Shown piece after piece: positions 42,262 to 51,603 of a stretch of 64,000 nucleotides of DNA. Below the pieces are notes generated by a model. The model did not search any database. It saw only the letters and a program-made list of their open reading frames with translations, and was not told where the DNA came from. Source of the stretch: CAVQAH01 sp963784195 (GTDB lineage: Bacteria > Acidobacteriota > Vicinamibacteria > Vicinamibacterales > 2-12-FULL-66-21); the NCBI GenBank assembly GCA_963784195.1, contig CAWARA010000023.1, positions 48,461 through 112,460 of the forward strand, given 5' to 3'. Each line of letters begins with the position of its first letter. Position 1 is the stretch's first letter. Made by a program: the position numbers and the translations under genes.

Positions 42262-44993
42262 AACATCCACCGTCCGCCGAACGTGACCTGCCGCGCGCCC
42301 TGCACGACGGTGGGCGCGCCATAGTCGATGACTTCTCCAGAGATCGACGTCGTCGGATAGCGGGTCTGCCTCGTCGTCACCGTGTTCGTGTTGAACAGGT
42401 TGACAATGTCGGCGTAGATGCCGAATCGATTACCTGACACGCGGAAGTACTTCTCAGCCCTCAGATCCACTTGGTTGAAGAAGTCGTTCCGCTCACTTCC
42501 GCGTGGCAGCAGGAACACCTGCCGGCGCGACGAGAGTGGAAGGTTGATCTGGCCGCTGGCGAATTGCTGGAACGGCGTATAGGGCCGTCCACTGAGGCCG
42601 GTGTAAATGCCCGATACCATGACCTCAACCTTCGGCACTTGATACGAGACATAGCCCTTGAACTCGTGCCGCCTGGAGTTGGTCAGTTCGCCGAACGAGT
42701 TAGTGACAGCGGTGTTAGGCGAGTTCCAAGCGGTTCCACCCAGCCAGGCGCCGAACCCGGTGTTGTCGACGTTCCCCTCGGATTTCGAGAGCACGTACGA
42801 CACCTGGTAGCCAAATCGCTGTCGTAGCGAACTCGACAAAAGCAGCATGAGACCTTTGTAGTTGCGCCGCGGATCGGCCGTATCAATCGTGCTTCCGTCC
42901 GTAGCGATGTACTGGAAGCCCTCGATGTTGCGTATGTGGAAGTTCTCATCGGTCTGCGCTGCGTTCGCCCAGAAGTAGGTCGTCAGCGGCTCTCCAGTCA
43001 GCGGGTTCGTGCGTTGAGTCGCCCGCCAGACGGAGCCGTTGATGACGTTGTTGACGAAGTCGCCGGTTTCCCGCCAGATTCCGGTCGCCGTGAAGCGCAG
43101 GGTGCTGGTCAGCTGTGCCTCGAACGACACGTTGAACTCGTCCGTTCTTGGATGCCCGATGTCATTGTCGATTCCGTAGACGATTCCGGGAATCAACACC
43201 GTCGTCTCGCCCAGTGAGCCATCCGGGTTCACCACCGTCGTGCTGTAATCGTCCACACCGGGGGTCGCCGATGTGTAGAACCCGGTGGCTGTCCCTTCGA
43301 AATAGCGGCCGTAGAACGCCTTCGCGACCATCGTGTTCTTGCCGGTGAGGTCGTACGCGATGCCGAGGCGAGGACCGACCGAGAGATCAGGCGTGTACAC
43401 ATCCTCATCGAGGATGGGGCTGTTGCCCCTGATGTGATCGAGCCGCAGACCAATGTTCAAGGTTACGCGGTTCGCGTTCCACTGATCCTGGACATACAGC
43501 CGAGGTCCGCTTGTTTTTGCCCTGTAAGGTCGTATCCGTAAGTGTAGCGATACGGCTGTCCCTCGAAGATGTAGGTGTAGAAGCCGGCCGGCCCATACGG
43601 TTGCCCCTGCGATCGCGCCTCGCTGCGTTCGATTTCGGCGCCGAACTTGAACGCATGGGTGCCGAACTTCTCTGCGTATTTCGTCAGCGACGCTTGCAAC
43701 TGATTTCGCCACCGATCGGCGTAGTACACACCGCCGCCGCCACCGCAGCAGTACTCCCCCGTATCGCCGTCCACCGTGTAGGGGGTGGGATCAACGGGAT
43801 CGAGATAGTAGTAACCATCGTATCCAGTGAACTTGATTTCCAGGAGCGCGCTCGTGCCGAACACCCGTCGGTACTGGGCGTTCCACACCCACTCCGGCGC
43901 GTCTTCGGTGACCGTCTGTCGATCCGTTGTTTGAGCAGCTGGCCAATTCCCGACACGGCCGTCCAGATTGTATTGGTCATATTGGAACCCGAGGATCAAT
44001 GTGTCCGCGGGCGTCGGCTGGAACGTGAACTTCGTGTTAAGCCGCGGGCTGATGTCGGTCGAGTCGGTGACCGGCCCTGACGGGTCGGTCGTCGCGTAGT
44101 AGCGCTGCACACTCCCGAAGAAGAACGCCTTGTCACGCTTGATCGGTCCTCCCATCTGGACCGTGTAATCAGCGAGCTTCTTCTGCACTGATGCTTCGCC
44201 CAACGTCGGATTCGCGCCGAGGATTTCGTCGTCGAGATTGTCGCCCGCGAGCGAATCGTTCGTGTACCGCATCGAGAACAGGCCCGAGAAGCTGTTCGTG
44301 CCCGACTTGGTGATGGTGTTGATGATCGCGCCGGTGAAGCCGCCAAATTCAGCCGGGTGCTCCCAGGCCACCGATCTGGACTTCCTGAATCAGGTTCTGG
44401 TTGTAGAACGTCCAGGCCGATCCGCCTTCGGGATCGCGCGTGTCGACGCCGTCGAGCAACAGCGCGTTGCCGTAGCTTCCCTGCGCGCCGTACGCGGAGC
44501 TGCTGTTGATGCCCGGTGCGGAATTCAACAGGCCAGTCGCCGTGGGTGAATAAATCGGCATCCGCTCGAGCAAGTCGGCGCTGAGATTGGTCTCGGTGGC
44601 CGTGCTCCTGACGTCGACCTGTGACGCGGTTGCGCGGACCTCGACGTTCTCGCTGACGGCCGCCAGCCGCAGCGTCACATCTACGGTCGACGTGCGAGCC
44701 ATGCCCACCGCAATCGAGCCGACTTCCTGTGCGAGGAAGCCCGAGAGCTCCGCTTTCAACGAGTACGTCGCAGGCTGTACGCCGACGAAGCGGTAATTCC
44801 CTTCAGCGTCGCTGACAGTCGTCTGGGTTCCTTGAGGGCCCGCGAGTGTGACCGTGACGCCCGGCAGGAGTGCGCCCTGCTGGTCGACGATCCGGCCCTC
44901 GACTGTCCCGGTCTGCGTTTGCGCCCACGCGGTCGTTCCCATCAGCCCGCACGCGAGCAGAAGGATGCCGGCAAGACGCGACATCTGTCTCAT
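42258..44993 (-). pseudogene. TonB-dependent receptor, Oar-like, two frameshifts
   Basis: About 911 residues once repaired. Start is ATG at 44993 with GGAGGAG seven bases upstream, then a signal peptide ending AWAQ. A carboxypeptidase-regulatory-like domain (VEGRIVDQQGALLPGVTV) precedes the plug (LLLDGVDTRD; GGFTGAIINTITKSGTN) and a long beta barrel that ends in Trp-Met-Phe, the usual outer-membrane C-terminus. The frame changes near 44355-44357 (one extra base in CCC of the coding strand) and near 43514-43518 (one base missing in a run of A). Outer-membrane receptor with unknown ligand. Both breaks are in homopolymers. Confidence 0.87.
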
Positions 44994-45014
44994 AGGATGA
45001 CTCCTCCCCACTCC

Positions 45015-45382
45015 CTACTCTTTGCCCGGCGAATGGATGCGGTCGTCGCTGGCCGAGTAGATGGCATATCCCACACCCGCCGCCATGATTCCGAGTACAA
45101 TCACCCCCGTGCGTGTCTTGAAGAACGAAGGAGATTCTTTGGCAGGATCGGCGCTCTGCGCCCGCACGCGAGACGCAGCCGTTCGTGCCATTCGAGGCTG
45201 AGCGGCTTCCTTGGCCAGCTCGCGCTGAACGACCTTGGTCATTTCGGTCTGGAGGCTCGCGGATTTGGGTGTCTCCTTGACCCCGTCCGCGATGGGCAGG
45301 CGACGGCAGCAGTGATGCGACGAACGCGACGAGGACGCGCTCGACAGACCACGCTGCGGAACAGGGTGGACCTGATTACCAC
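45015..45382 (-). pseudogene. Small exported/membrane protein of unknown function, two frameshifts in the signal peptide
   Basis: From GTG at 45382, with AAAGGAG five bases upstream, the protein begins VVIRSTLFRSVVCRA. A hydrophobic signal stretch, VLVAFVASLLPSPA, appears in the second frame. The mature part, IADGVKETPKSASLQ, is in the third. Single extra bases near 45334-45338 and at 45294-45296 (GGG) explain this, giving about 121 residues. The mature part is polar, then has a membrane helix TGVIVLGIMAAGVGYAIY and a charged tail. It is 21 bases upstream of the TonB receptor, so the two are probably expressed together. Confidence 0.62.
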
Positions 45383-45594
45383 GGTGACTCCTTTGAATTG
45401 ACGTGGGACGTACGGCTATCGGAGCGTGCCGCATGCAATCGTGGTGCACACCAGCCGCACGTATCAGGAGCGAGAGTCTACCCTGTTTTTTCCCGATTTC
45501 AAGCGGCTTGGGACGGACAGACGACGGATGGCGTCGAGACGAACATCCAATTTGTTGAATTCATGGGGTGGGTGAAGATGGATCCCGGCTCTGC

Positions 45595-45600
45595 TAATAT
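45595..45600 (+). promoter_or_regulatory. Extended -10 box directly before the FdhE-like gene
   Basis: TGCTAATAT ends eight bases before the GTG start, and no Shine-Dalgarno is visible, a spacing that predicts a leaderless or nearly leaderless mRNA. Confidence 0.4.
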
Positions 45601-45608
45601 CGGTCGAC

Positions 45609-46448
45609 GTGAATGATCCTCAGGGCCCGCCGGGCCGAAGTGAACCTCGCGAGGTCATCGAGCTGCGGCGATTGAAGGACGATCAACCCGAGCTCGCGGC
45701 CGCCGCCAATCTCCAGATCGAACTCATTCAGCTCCAGCGCCGCGTCCAGTCCCGGCTCCGGCTGCCGTCCATCAAACTCGAGCCCGAATACCTGAACAAC
45801 CTGCTCGGCAACGGCCCGATCCTGCAGTTCGATCATCTGGTCGTCGACTGGAACGATGTCCGTTTCCTGCTGCGCGCGACGGCCGCCGCCATGCGCACGC
45901 ACGAGGCGCTGGAAGAAGACGATTACCGCCGCGCCGAGGCGCTGGCGCGAGACGCCGACAAGCTGCCGGCGGCCATCCGGGTGTGGTACGACTCGGTGCG
46001 GCCGGGCGCTTCCGGTCTCGACGCTGAAGCTGGGCTGGAGACGGTAATTTCGCAAACGATGAGGCCGTTCCTGGTCCGCGCCGCCGAAGCGATCATGGCC
46101 AGGAGCGACCTTGCCGATTGGGAGGGTGGGCACTGCCCGCTGTGCGGCGGAGAGCCGGACCTGGCGGTGATCACGCCGGCCGCCGATCGCCTGCTCATAT
46201 GCAGCCGGTGCGCCGGCCGATGGCGGTTTGCGCAGCTCACCTGCCCGTTCTGCCTGAACGACGACCGCTCGCGGATCACGTCGTTCGCCAGCCGCGACGG
46301 TCAGTACAGGATTTACGCCTGCGACGTGTGCGAGCGGTACCTGAAAGCCTACGACGCGCGCCGTGCGTCCCGTCCGGTCATGCCAGTCGTCGATTCGGTT
46401 GCGACGCTGGCGCTGGATGCGGCTGCTATGCAGCGGGGGTACAAATAA
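45609..46448 (+). CDS. FdhE-like formate dehydrogenase accessory protein
   Basis: 279 residues from GTG at 45609. The C-terminal half has the rubredoxin-like cysteine pairs of FdhE: CPLCGGEP, CSRCAGRW, CPFCLNDD and CDVCERYL. The N-terminal half is alpha-helical, with MRPFLVRAAEAI near its end. FdhE helps mature or deliver selenium- or molybdenum-type formate dehydrogenases in the cytoplasm. No formate dehydrogenase gene is near, so the partner must be elsewhere. A strong terminator follows immediately. Confidence 0.85.
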   Translation: MNDPQGPPGRSEPREVIELRRLKDDQPELAAAANLQIELIQLQRRVQSRLRLPSIKLEPEYLNNLLGNGPILQFDHLVVDWNDVRFLLRATAAAMRTHEALEEDDYRRAEALARDADKLPAAIRVWYDSVRPGASGLDAEAGLETVISQTMRPFLVRAAEAIMARSDLADWEGGHCPLCGGEPDLAVITPAADRLLICSRCAGRWRFAQLTCPFCLNDDRSRITSFASRDGQYRIYACDVCERYLKAYDARRASRPVMPVVDSVATLALDAAAMQRGYK

Positions 46449-46477
46449 AAACGCGCGGCTTGGGCCGCGCGTTTTTT
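46447..46477 (+). terminator. Rho-independent terminator after the FdhE-like gene
   Basis: A perfect nine-base GC stem (ACGCGCGGC / GCCGCGCGT) with a four-base loop TTGG is followed by six T. An A-run precedes the stem, so it could also work on the minus strand for the convergent carboxypeptidase gene. Confidence 0.92.
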
Positions 46478-46480
46478 CTG

Positions 46481-46569
46481 TCCGTGGTTCGTGGTTCGTA
46501 GCTCGTAAACCTCGTCGCAACGATCATCGATCTTCGAGCGACGAGCTACGAACGCCGAACCACGACGCG
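46481..46569. repeat. CGTRGYY heptamer hairpin (family A copy 5)
   Basis: Left arm 46481-46509 and inverted arm 46535-46569. It sits between the terminator and the stop of the convergent carboxypeptidase gene. Confidence 0.82.
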
Positions 46570-47629
46570 TTACTGATCCTTACTGAAGATATCGCCAGCC
46601 TTCTGCGAGAGCCAGGTCATCAGGTGCTTGGTCTCCCAGAAACGGCCCATGTTCGACGAGGCGCCGAGCACGACGACCGCGACCTGCTGATTGCCCTACG
46701 CCTGCGGCAGCCGGAGCAGCGTGGCCAGGCAGTAGCCCGACTTCGAGATGAAGCCGGTCTTCCCGCCCATCACGTCCACGTCGCCGCCGATCAGCAGGCG
46801 GTTGGTGCTGTGAATGGTGATCGTGCGGCGGCTCGTCGTCAGCTTGTATTCCGACGTCCGCATGACCGGCGCAATGCGCTCGTCGACCGACGCAAACGGA
46901 GATCAGCCGTGACAGATCGTAGGCCGATGACACGTTCTCGGGGTTGAGCCCGGACGGGTCCGCGAAGGTCGTGCTCTCGAGCCCGAGCTCGATGGCCTTC
47001 TCGTTCATCCGCTCGACGAACGCCGCCGTGCCGCCATGCGAGACGCGGGCAAGCGCCCTGGCCGCGGCGTTGTCGGACGCGATCAGCGTCAGATGAAGGA
47101 CGTTATTCAGGGAAATCCGCTCGTTGGCGCGCAGGAATGTCGTGGAGGCGGCGTAGGTGTCGCCACGCTCGATCGTGATCTCCTGCGTGAGATCGGGATT
47201 GTCTTCGAGGAACACCATGGCGGTCATCACCTTGGTGATGCTCGCAATGGACCGCTTGTCCTGCGCGTTCTCGGACCACAGAACCTGGCCGGTTTCCGGA
47301 TTGAAAATGATGGCCGCCGCCGCACGCACGTCCGGCACCAGCGCACCGGATTCGTCCGTCTTGTAGCGAGGCGTCATCACCTCCTGAAGCTGCCGCAGCC
47401 GCGCCTGTTCCCTCGCCCGGGCTGCTGCACGCGCGCGCGTCAACCGCGCCCGACGGGCCGCCGACGAGCTGGCCGAGTAGGCCGGCTTCTTTTTGGCGAC
47501 GGTCGTGGTCTTGCGGGGGGTCGCCTTCTTCGTGGTCTGCGGGGCTCCCAGGACGATGGTCGGCACGCCCACGCACAACGCGAGCGCAAAGACACACGCA
47601 CGGGCCACGTGAGGACGGATCACGCGCAC
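46570..47629 (-). pseudogene. Serine D-alanyl-D-alanine carboxypeptidase (S11), frameshift and in-frame stop
   Basis: A penicillin-binding-type enzyme that trims peptidoglycan stem peptides outside the cytoplasm. GTG at 47629 follows GGAGG and starts a signal peptide. A Lys/Arg/Ala-rich linker follows. The S11 motifs are SITK (SxxK), SDN (SxN) and, in another frame, GGKTGFI (KTG). The frame shifts near 46897, where one base appears extra. In that second frame a TAG at 46696-46698 interrupts LPQA-GNQQV, where CAG would be expected. Sequence after the TAG is still family-like to the TAA at 46570. This gene has the best claim in the window to be a real pseudogene, but two errors are also possible. 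Confidence 0.8.
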
Positions 47630-47886
47630 GAAACCTCCGGAACGACACTGGCTGGCTGGGGACAACCGTGACGGCGTGAAAAGATTACAACGGGGAGTTT
47701 AGCAGCAAAGTCCATCTGTCGCAACCACTTATGTAACTCGGCTGACGATACTGCCCGCCAACCCTGTAATTTTGGCTGCCCGACGACCGCGTGAGCTCAC
47801 CAGTATCAAGACGGGTGCCAGCAGATCAATGCGGTCAATGCGGCCCAACCTGCTCTGGCAGCGTATATTAGTGTTCCACAGCACCC
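47630..47886. other. Divergent intergenic region
   Basis: About 257 bases between the carboxypeptidase gene and a small membrane-protein gene. TATATT at 47864-47869, 17 bases before the ATG at 47887, is a plausible -10 box for the rightward gene. No RNA gene or repeat family is recognised. Confidence 0.4.
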
Positions 47887-48435
47887 ATGGCGGAGCGCAT
47901 TTTGGCGACTGAAGTCAGGCACCAGGCAGAATATCAGGCTCTCAGGGCCAGCATTCGGGAGCGCGGGACCGCCCGGATGGTGCTCTTCCCCATCATCATC
48001 ATCGGCTGGGCCGCGACGGCCATCGCCACGGGCGCCGTGATTACCGTCGCGCTCAGCACGCTCGTCCCGCTCCTGGTGCTGGCGGCGGGGTTCGAGGCGA
48101 TCTTCGCCCTCCATACCAATGTCGAACGCATAGGCCGCTACCTGCAGGTGTTCCACGAAGACCGTGCGGATGAGTGGGAGCACGTCGCCATGGCGTTTGG
48201 CCAGCGGTTTCCGGGAACTGGCCCGGATCCCCTGCACGGACGGCTGTTCGCGCTGGCGATTTCCGTGAACTACCTGCCGGCGGCCCTTGGAGGCACCGAA
48301 ATCGAACTGGCAGTGCTGGCGGTGTTCCACCTGGTGGTGATCGCCCGGATCCGGGCCTGCCGGTCGGCGGCTGCCAAGCAGCGGGCGCTCGACCTCGAGC
48401 GATTCACGGCGATCGCCGGCCAGGCCTCAGGCTAG
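47887..48435 (+). CDS. Small integral membrane protein of unknown function
   Basis: 182 residues. Two hydrophobic stretches near residues 30-75 (ARMVLFPIIIIGWAATAIATG and the following segment) form a helical hairpin. A third near 120-155 includes LFALAISVNYLPAAL and LAVLAVFHLVVIAR. The N-terminus and the loop after residue 75 are polar and charged. No known family motif is recognised. It is monocistronic: divergent from the carboxypeptidase gene, convergent with the peptidase gene. Composition and codon use match its neighbours, so it is probably a real gene. Confidence 0.7.
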   Translation: MAERILATEVRHQAEYQALRASIRERGTARMVLFPIIIIGWAATAIATGAVITVALSTLVPLLVLAAGFEAIFALHTNVERIGRYLQVFHEDRADEWEHVAMAFGQRFPGTGPDPLHGRLFALAISVNYLPAALGGTEIELAVLAVFHLVVIARIRACRSAAAKQRALDLERFTAIAGQASG

Positions 48436-48450
48436 AGCACGCCGTGCCAC

Positions 48451-48476
48451 GGCGCACTCGCGCACTGCGCACTTGC
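48451..48476. repeat. Octamer repeat, single arm (family B copy 2)
   Basis: GCGCACTC / GCGCACTT-type words matching the right arm of the hairpin at 31281-31374. It lies in the 45-base gap between two convergent genes. Confidence 0.6.
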
Positions 48477-48480
48477 ATTT

Positions 48481-49773
48481 CTAGCGAGCGAGGGCCAGCG
48501 CCAGCAGCAGCGCCCTGGCGGTCCCCTGCCACGAGTCGGTCGTGTCGAACTCCTCGTCCAGCGAGTGCGTGCCCGTCGAGGCTCCACCGCCGTCGATGGT
48601 CACGGCAGGCACGCCCAGGCTGATCGCGACATTCGAGTCGGTCGATCCTTCGTCGAGCGTCGCCTTGATCCCCAGCGCGCGTGAAACCGAAAGCGCCGCG
48701 ACGATCGTAGGCGCCTCTGCTCCGACATTGCCGCCCGGCCGATCCCCGACGAGTTTCTTGTCGACCGTCAGGCGTCCCTGATTCCTCCAGCGATCGTTTT
48801 CCTCGGCAAGCGCCTCGTCCACGCTCCTGTGAAAGCCGGCATCCAGCGCCGTGAGCGCCGCCTTGTCGGAGGACCGAAGATCGACTTCCATCCAGGCCTC
48901 GAAGGCGATCGAGTTCACGGAGGTGCCGCCTTCGATCCGGCCGACGTTGAAGGTTGTCTTGGGGCGGGTCGGTACCTGCAGCTCCGCGATCTTGGCGATC
49001 GCACGTCCCAGGGCGTGAATGGGATTGGCGATGCCGAACGCCGAGTAGCTGTGCCCGCCCGGGCCCTTGAACGTGACGCGATACCTCCGGCTTCCGACGG
49101 CCGTATGCGTAATACCGAATCCGGCACCATCCACGGAGACGAACGTGTCGATGCGGCCCTTCAGCTCCTGGTTGAAGAGGTGCTTGACGCCCCGCAGGTC
49201 GCCCAGCCCTTCTTCCCCGACCGTGCCGACGAACGTGATGCTGCCCGGCGTCTGCAGATTGCCTTCGTTCATTGCCCGAATCACGCCGATGAGCACGGCG
49301 AGGCCCCGGCAGTCGTCCGCGATGCCCGGACCCTTGATGCGGTTCCCCGATCTCGTCGTCTTCACGTTGGTGCCCTCGGGGAAAACGGTATCGAGGTGGG
49401 CGCTGAACACGACGTGCGGTCGCGCCGACTGGCCCGGCCGCTCACCCAGAACATTGCCGACCGCGTCGATGCGGACGTTCTTCAACCCGAGCGCTTCGAA
49501 CGCGGCTTTGTATGCTTCAGCCCGCTTCTGCTCCTTGAACGGCGGCGCGGGAATCTCACAGAGACGAATTTGTTCGTCGACGATCTTCGGCTCGTTCCGG
49601 CGAACGGCGTCCAGGGCCGCCTTCACGGCAGGCTCGGCCATCAACCGCTCACCCACCGATGCGGGTGCCTGTGTGGACGGCTGTTGCGCGTGGACGACGG
49701 ACGACACGCCGAATGCGGTGACGACGACGGCGATGACAATGCGGATGGCGATACGCGACATGCGTCCGATCAT
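48481..49773 (-). CDS. M20-family zinc metallopeptidase, exported
   Basis: 430 residues from ATG at 49773 (ATG 49761 is an alternative), starting a signal peptide ending SSVVHAQQ. The first metal motif is SAHLDTVFP (HxD), followed by GIADDCRGLA (bridging Asp) and VGTVGEEGLGD (catalytic Glu and metal Glu). A dimerisation/lid domain is in the middle with PGGHSYSAFG. Related enzymes are tripeptidases, carboxypeptidases and acyl-aminoacid hydrolases; the exact substrate is unknown. The signal peptide places it in the periplasm. A 40-residue upstream extension of the ORF is unlikely to be translated. Confidence 0.88.
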   Translation of the reverse strand: MIGRMSRIAIRIVIAVVVTAFGVSSVVHAQQPSTQAPASVGERLMAEPAVKAALDAVRRNEPKIVDEQIRLCEIPAPPFKEQKRAEAYKAAFEALGLKNVRIDAVGNVLGERPGQSARPHVVFSAHLDTVFPEGTNVKTTRSGNRIKGPGIADDCRGLAVLIGVIRAMNEGNLQTPGSITFVGTVGEEGLGDLRGVKHLFNQELKGRIDTFVSVDGAGFGITHTAVGSRRYRVTFKGPGGHSYSAFGIANPIHALGRAIAKIAELQVPTRPKTTFNVGRIEGGTSVNSIAFEAWMEVDLRSSDKAALTALDAGFHRSVDEALAEENDRWRNQGRLTVDKKLVGDRPGGNVGAEAPTIVAALSVSRALGIKATLDEGSTDSNVAISLGVPAVTIDGGGASTGTHSLDEEFDTTDSWQGTARALLLALALAR

Positions 49774-50010
49774 AGTGCGCGATCCAAACAGTTGGTCATC
49801 CGAATTCAAGTCAGGCGCAGAACCTTTCCCTCTTTTAGCCAGACTTTTTCCGGACACGTTTTTGTCATGCTGCGGGGATCGAAGAAAGACATCGTGAAAC
49901 CTGCGGGAATTTGCGGCGTCTAACGATCCAACGTCAGCTCGCCGAACGGCCGCTCAATGAAAATTCATCGGTACGTTAATTGCTCGGCGTGGTTGACAGA
50001 GGGATATTCG

Positions 50011-50208
50011 ATGATGAGCCTTGTTCGTCTCCTCGGGTTCAACAAACTCTCGTGCGGGTGCGTCACGGGCCACTACCGTGAGGTGGCGACCAACCGCGAG
50101 ATCACGTACGTCGAGGAGAAGGGCGTGACCTGCGACCTGCACGGGCATCGCCGCAACCACACGTTGGCGGCGGCGCGGTTCGGCGTGGTGACCGCCAGAG
50201 CGTCCTAG
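50011..50208 (+). CDS. Small Cys/His-containing protein of unknown function
   Basis: 65 residues. The ATG at 50011 is preceded by AGAGGG seven bases away, a good ribosome site. Cysteines and histidines are arranged as CGCVTGHY and then CDLHGHRRNH, which could bind a metal ion, but no known zinc-ribbon spacing is evident. The sequence between them (REVATNREITYVEEKGV) looks like a beta hairpin. I do not recognise the family. It lies upstream of the DNA methyltransferase gene on the same strand, separated by 323 bases of repeat-rich DNA. Confidence 0.6.
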   Translation: MMSLVRLLGFNKLSCGCVTGHYREVATNREITYVEEKGVTCDLHGHRRNHTLAAARFGVVTARAS

Positions 50209-50531
50209 ACGACAGTCGCGGCCAGCGAGCCGCGACGCCGATTTCCCCACCGTGCCCACGGTGGCGGATCAGCATTTTCTTTTTTCAGCCTCGTCTCTTT
50301 CACATGGGGCTCCGCCCCATACCCCGGCTCGGTCCCGCCTCCGCCACGGCTACGGCGAGGCTCGCCGTAGCCGGTCGCCGTCAGTTGATCGCGGCCGGCG
50401 AAGGCGGCGCTGCGTGGGGCCCTGTCGCCCACTCCGCTCCCTCGCAGGCGCGCCGTGCGCGCCTTACGATACGCTTCGTCGCCTCGCTTTGCAGGTTTTT
50501 CTACGCCAGCGATCCTGTAGACTTTCGAACG
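50209..50531. repeat. Repeat-rich gap upstream of the DNA methyltransferase
   Basis: It contains a compact hairpin (50304-50320, ATGGGGCTCCGCCCCAT) and a family C copy that is itself a hairpin (50334-50373). TAGACT in an extended -10 context ends at 50522, nine bases before the methyltransferase ATG. A longer ORF covering this gap in frame with the methyltransferase is made of repeat DNA and is rejected as its N-terminus. Confidence 0.65.
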
Positions 50532-51413
50532 ATGGCACTTGCCTGGAAGCCGGCGCGGCTTCCCCGCCCCTACAAAACACTGGAGACCCGAGGCGCCTCT
50601 CTGCGGTTCTATCTCGGCGACAGCCTTGACTTGATGCGGGCGCTCGAGCCGGGGTCGATCTCGGCGGTGGTAACTTCACCGCCGTACAACCTGGGTGTCG
50701 AGTACCGCAGCTACGAGGACTCGCTGCCCCGCGAGCACTACCTCGAATGGACGGAAGCCTGGATTCGGGCGGCTGCCCGCGCGCTCGAACCGGAGGGCTC
50801 GCTCTTCCTGAACGTCGGCGCGAAGCCTACCGACCCGTGGACCGCAATGGACGTGGCGCAGACGGCCCGGCGTCACCTGACGCTCCAGAACACGATCCAT
50901 TGGGTGAAGTCGATCGCGATCGACCGGGATCAGGCAGGCACCGGCGCCGCCCTCGACCGGGACCTTGCCGTCGGCCACTACAAGCCGATCAACAGCCCCC
51001 GGTTCGTGAACGACTGCCACGAGTTCATTTTTCACTTCACGCCGCAGGGACGGACGCCGCTGGACCGTCAGGCGATCGGCGTTCCCTATCAGGACGCGTC
51101 GAACATCGCGCGCTGGCGGACCGGCGGCAGCAACCGGCGCTGCCGCGGCAACACCTGGTTCATCCCGTACGAAACCATTCAGAGCCGCGACAAGGACCGT
51201 CCGCACCCCGCGACGTTCCCGCCGCGCGTGCCCGATCAATGCCTCCGCCTTCACGGCCTGTCACGGCTGAACCTGGTGATGGATCCGTTTCTCGGGTTGG
51301 GGAGTACCGCGGTCGCCTGCGCTCAGCTGGGCCTGAACTTCATCGGCGTGGAGCTCGACGAAGAGTATCTGGGAACGGCGATCGAGCGCGCGAAAGCCGC
51401 TCTCCGCAAATAG
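50532..51413 (+). CDS. Orphan beta-class DNA methyltransferase (N4-cytosine or N6-adenine)
   Basis: 293 residues. The catalytic motif TSPPYNLG is at residues 48-55 and the SAM-binding motif DPFLGLGSTAVAC near residue 251; this order (IV before I) defines the beta class. SPPY is commonest in N4-cytosine enzymes but also occurs in N6-adenine ones. ATG at 50532 gives the compact family N-terminus. No restriction endonuclease, specificity subunit or methyl-directed nuclease is adjacent, so it is an orphan enzyme that could act in gene or cell-cycle regulation, or in protection. Target sequence unknown. Confidence 0.88.
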   Translation: MALAWKPARLPRPYKTLETRGASLRFYLGDSLDLMRALEPGSISAVVTSPPYNLGVEYRSYEDSLPREHYLEWTEAWIRAAARALEPEGSLFLNVGAKPTDPWTAMDVAQTARRHLTLQNTIHWVKSIAIDRDQAGTGAALDRDLAVGHYKPINSPRFVNDCHEFIFHFTPQGRTPLDRQAIGVPYQDASNIARWRTGGSNRRCRGNTWFIPYETIQSRDKDRPHPATFPPRVPDQCLRLHGLSRLNLVMDPFLGLGSTAVACAQLGLNFIGVELDEEYLGTAIERAKAALRK

Positions 51414-51603
51414 AAATCGCTGCGCGGCTCGTGAACACGAGTCAGGAGGTCACGAGAACTTCTGGGTTCTCAGGCCTCTCGTGGCCTCTTGTGAGCGTGC
51501 GGCAGATAGCGCTCTCTCAAAACGCGACACCCGCGGACATCCGCCGCGGCGCCGAATGTTCTGGCGCCGTCAGCGGAGCGGAAGGGTGTGAGACGCGGCT
51601 TCG
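51414..51603. other. Gap with a small hairpin, no gene
   Basis: About 190 bases between the methyltransferase gene and the convergent second TonB receptor. An imperfect inverted repeat (CACGAGAAC near 51453; GTTCTC...CTCGTGG following) could serve as a terminator. GGCGCC pairs lie near 51547-51568. Confidence 0.4.

Noticed and set aside
50304..50531. 76-residue N-terminal extension of the DNA methyltransferase
   Set aside because: The sequence is translated hairpin and family C repeat DNA; the ATG at 50532 gives the normal N-terminus.
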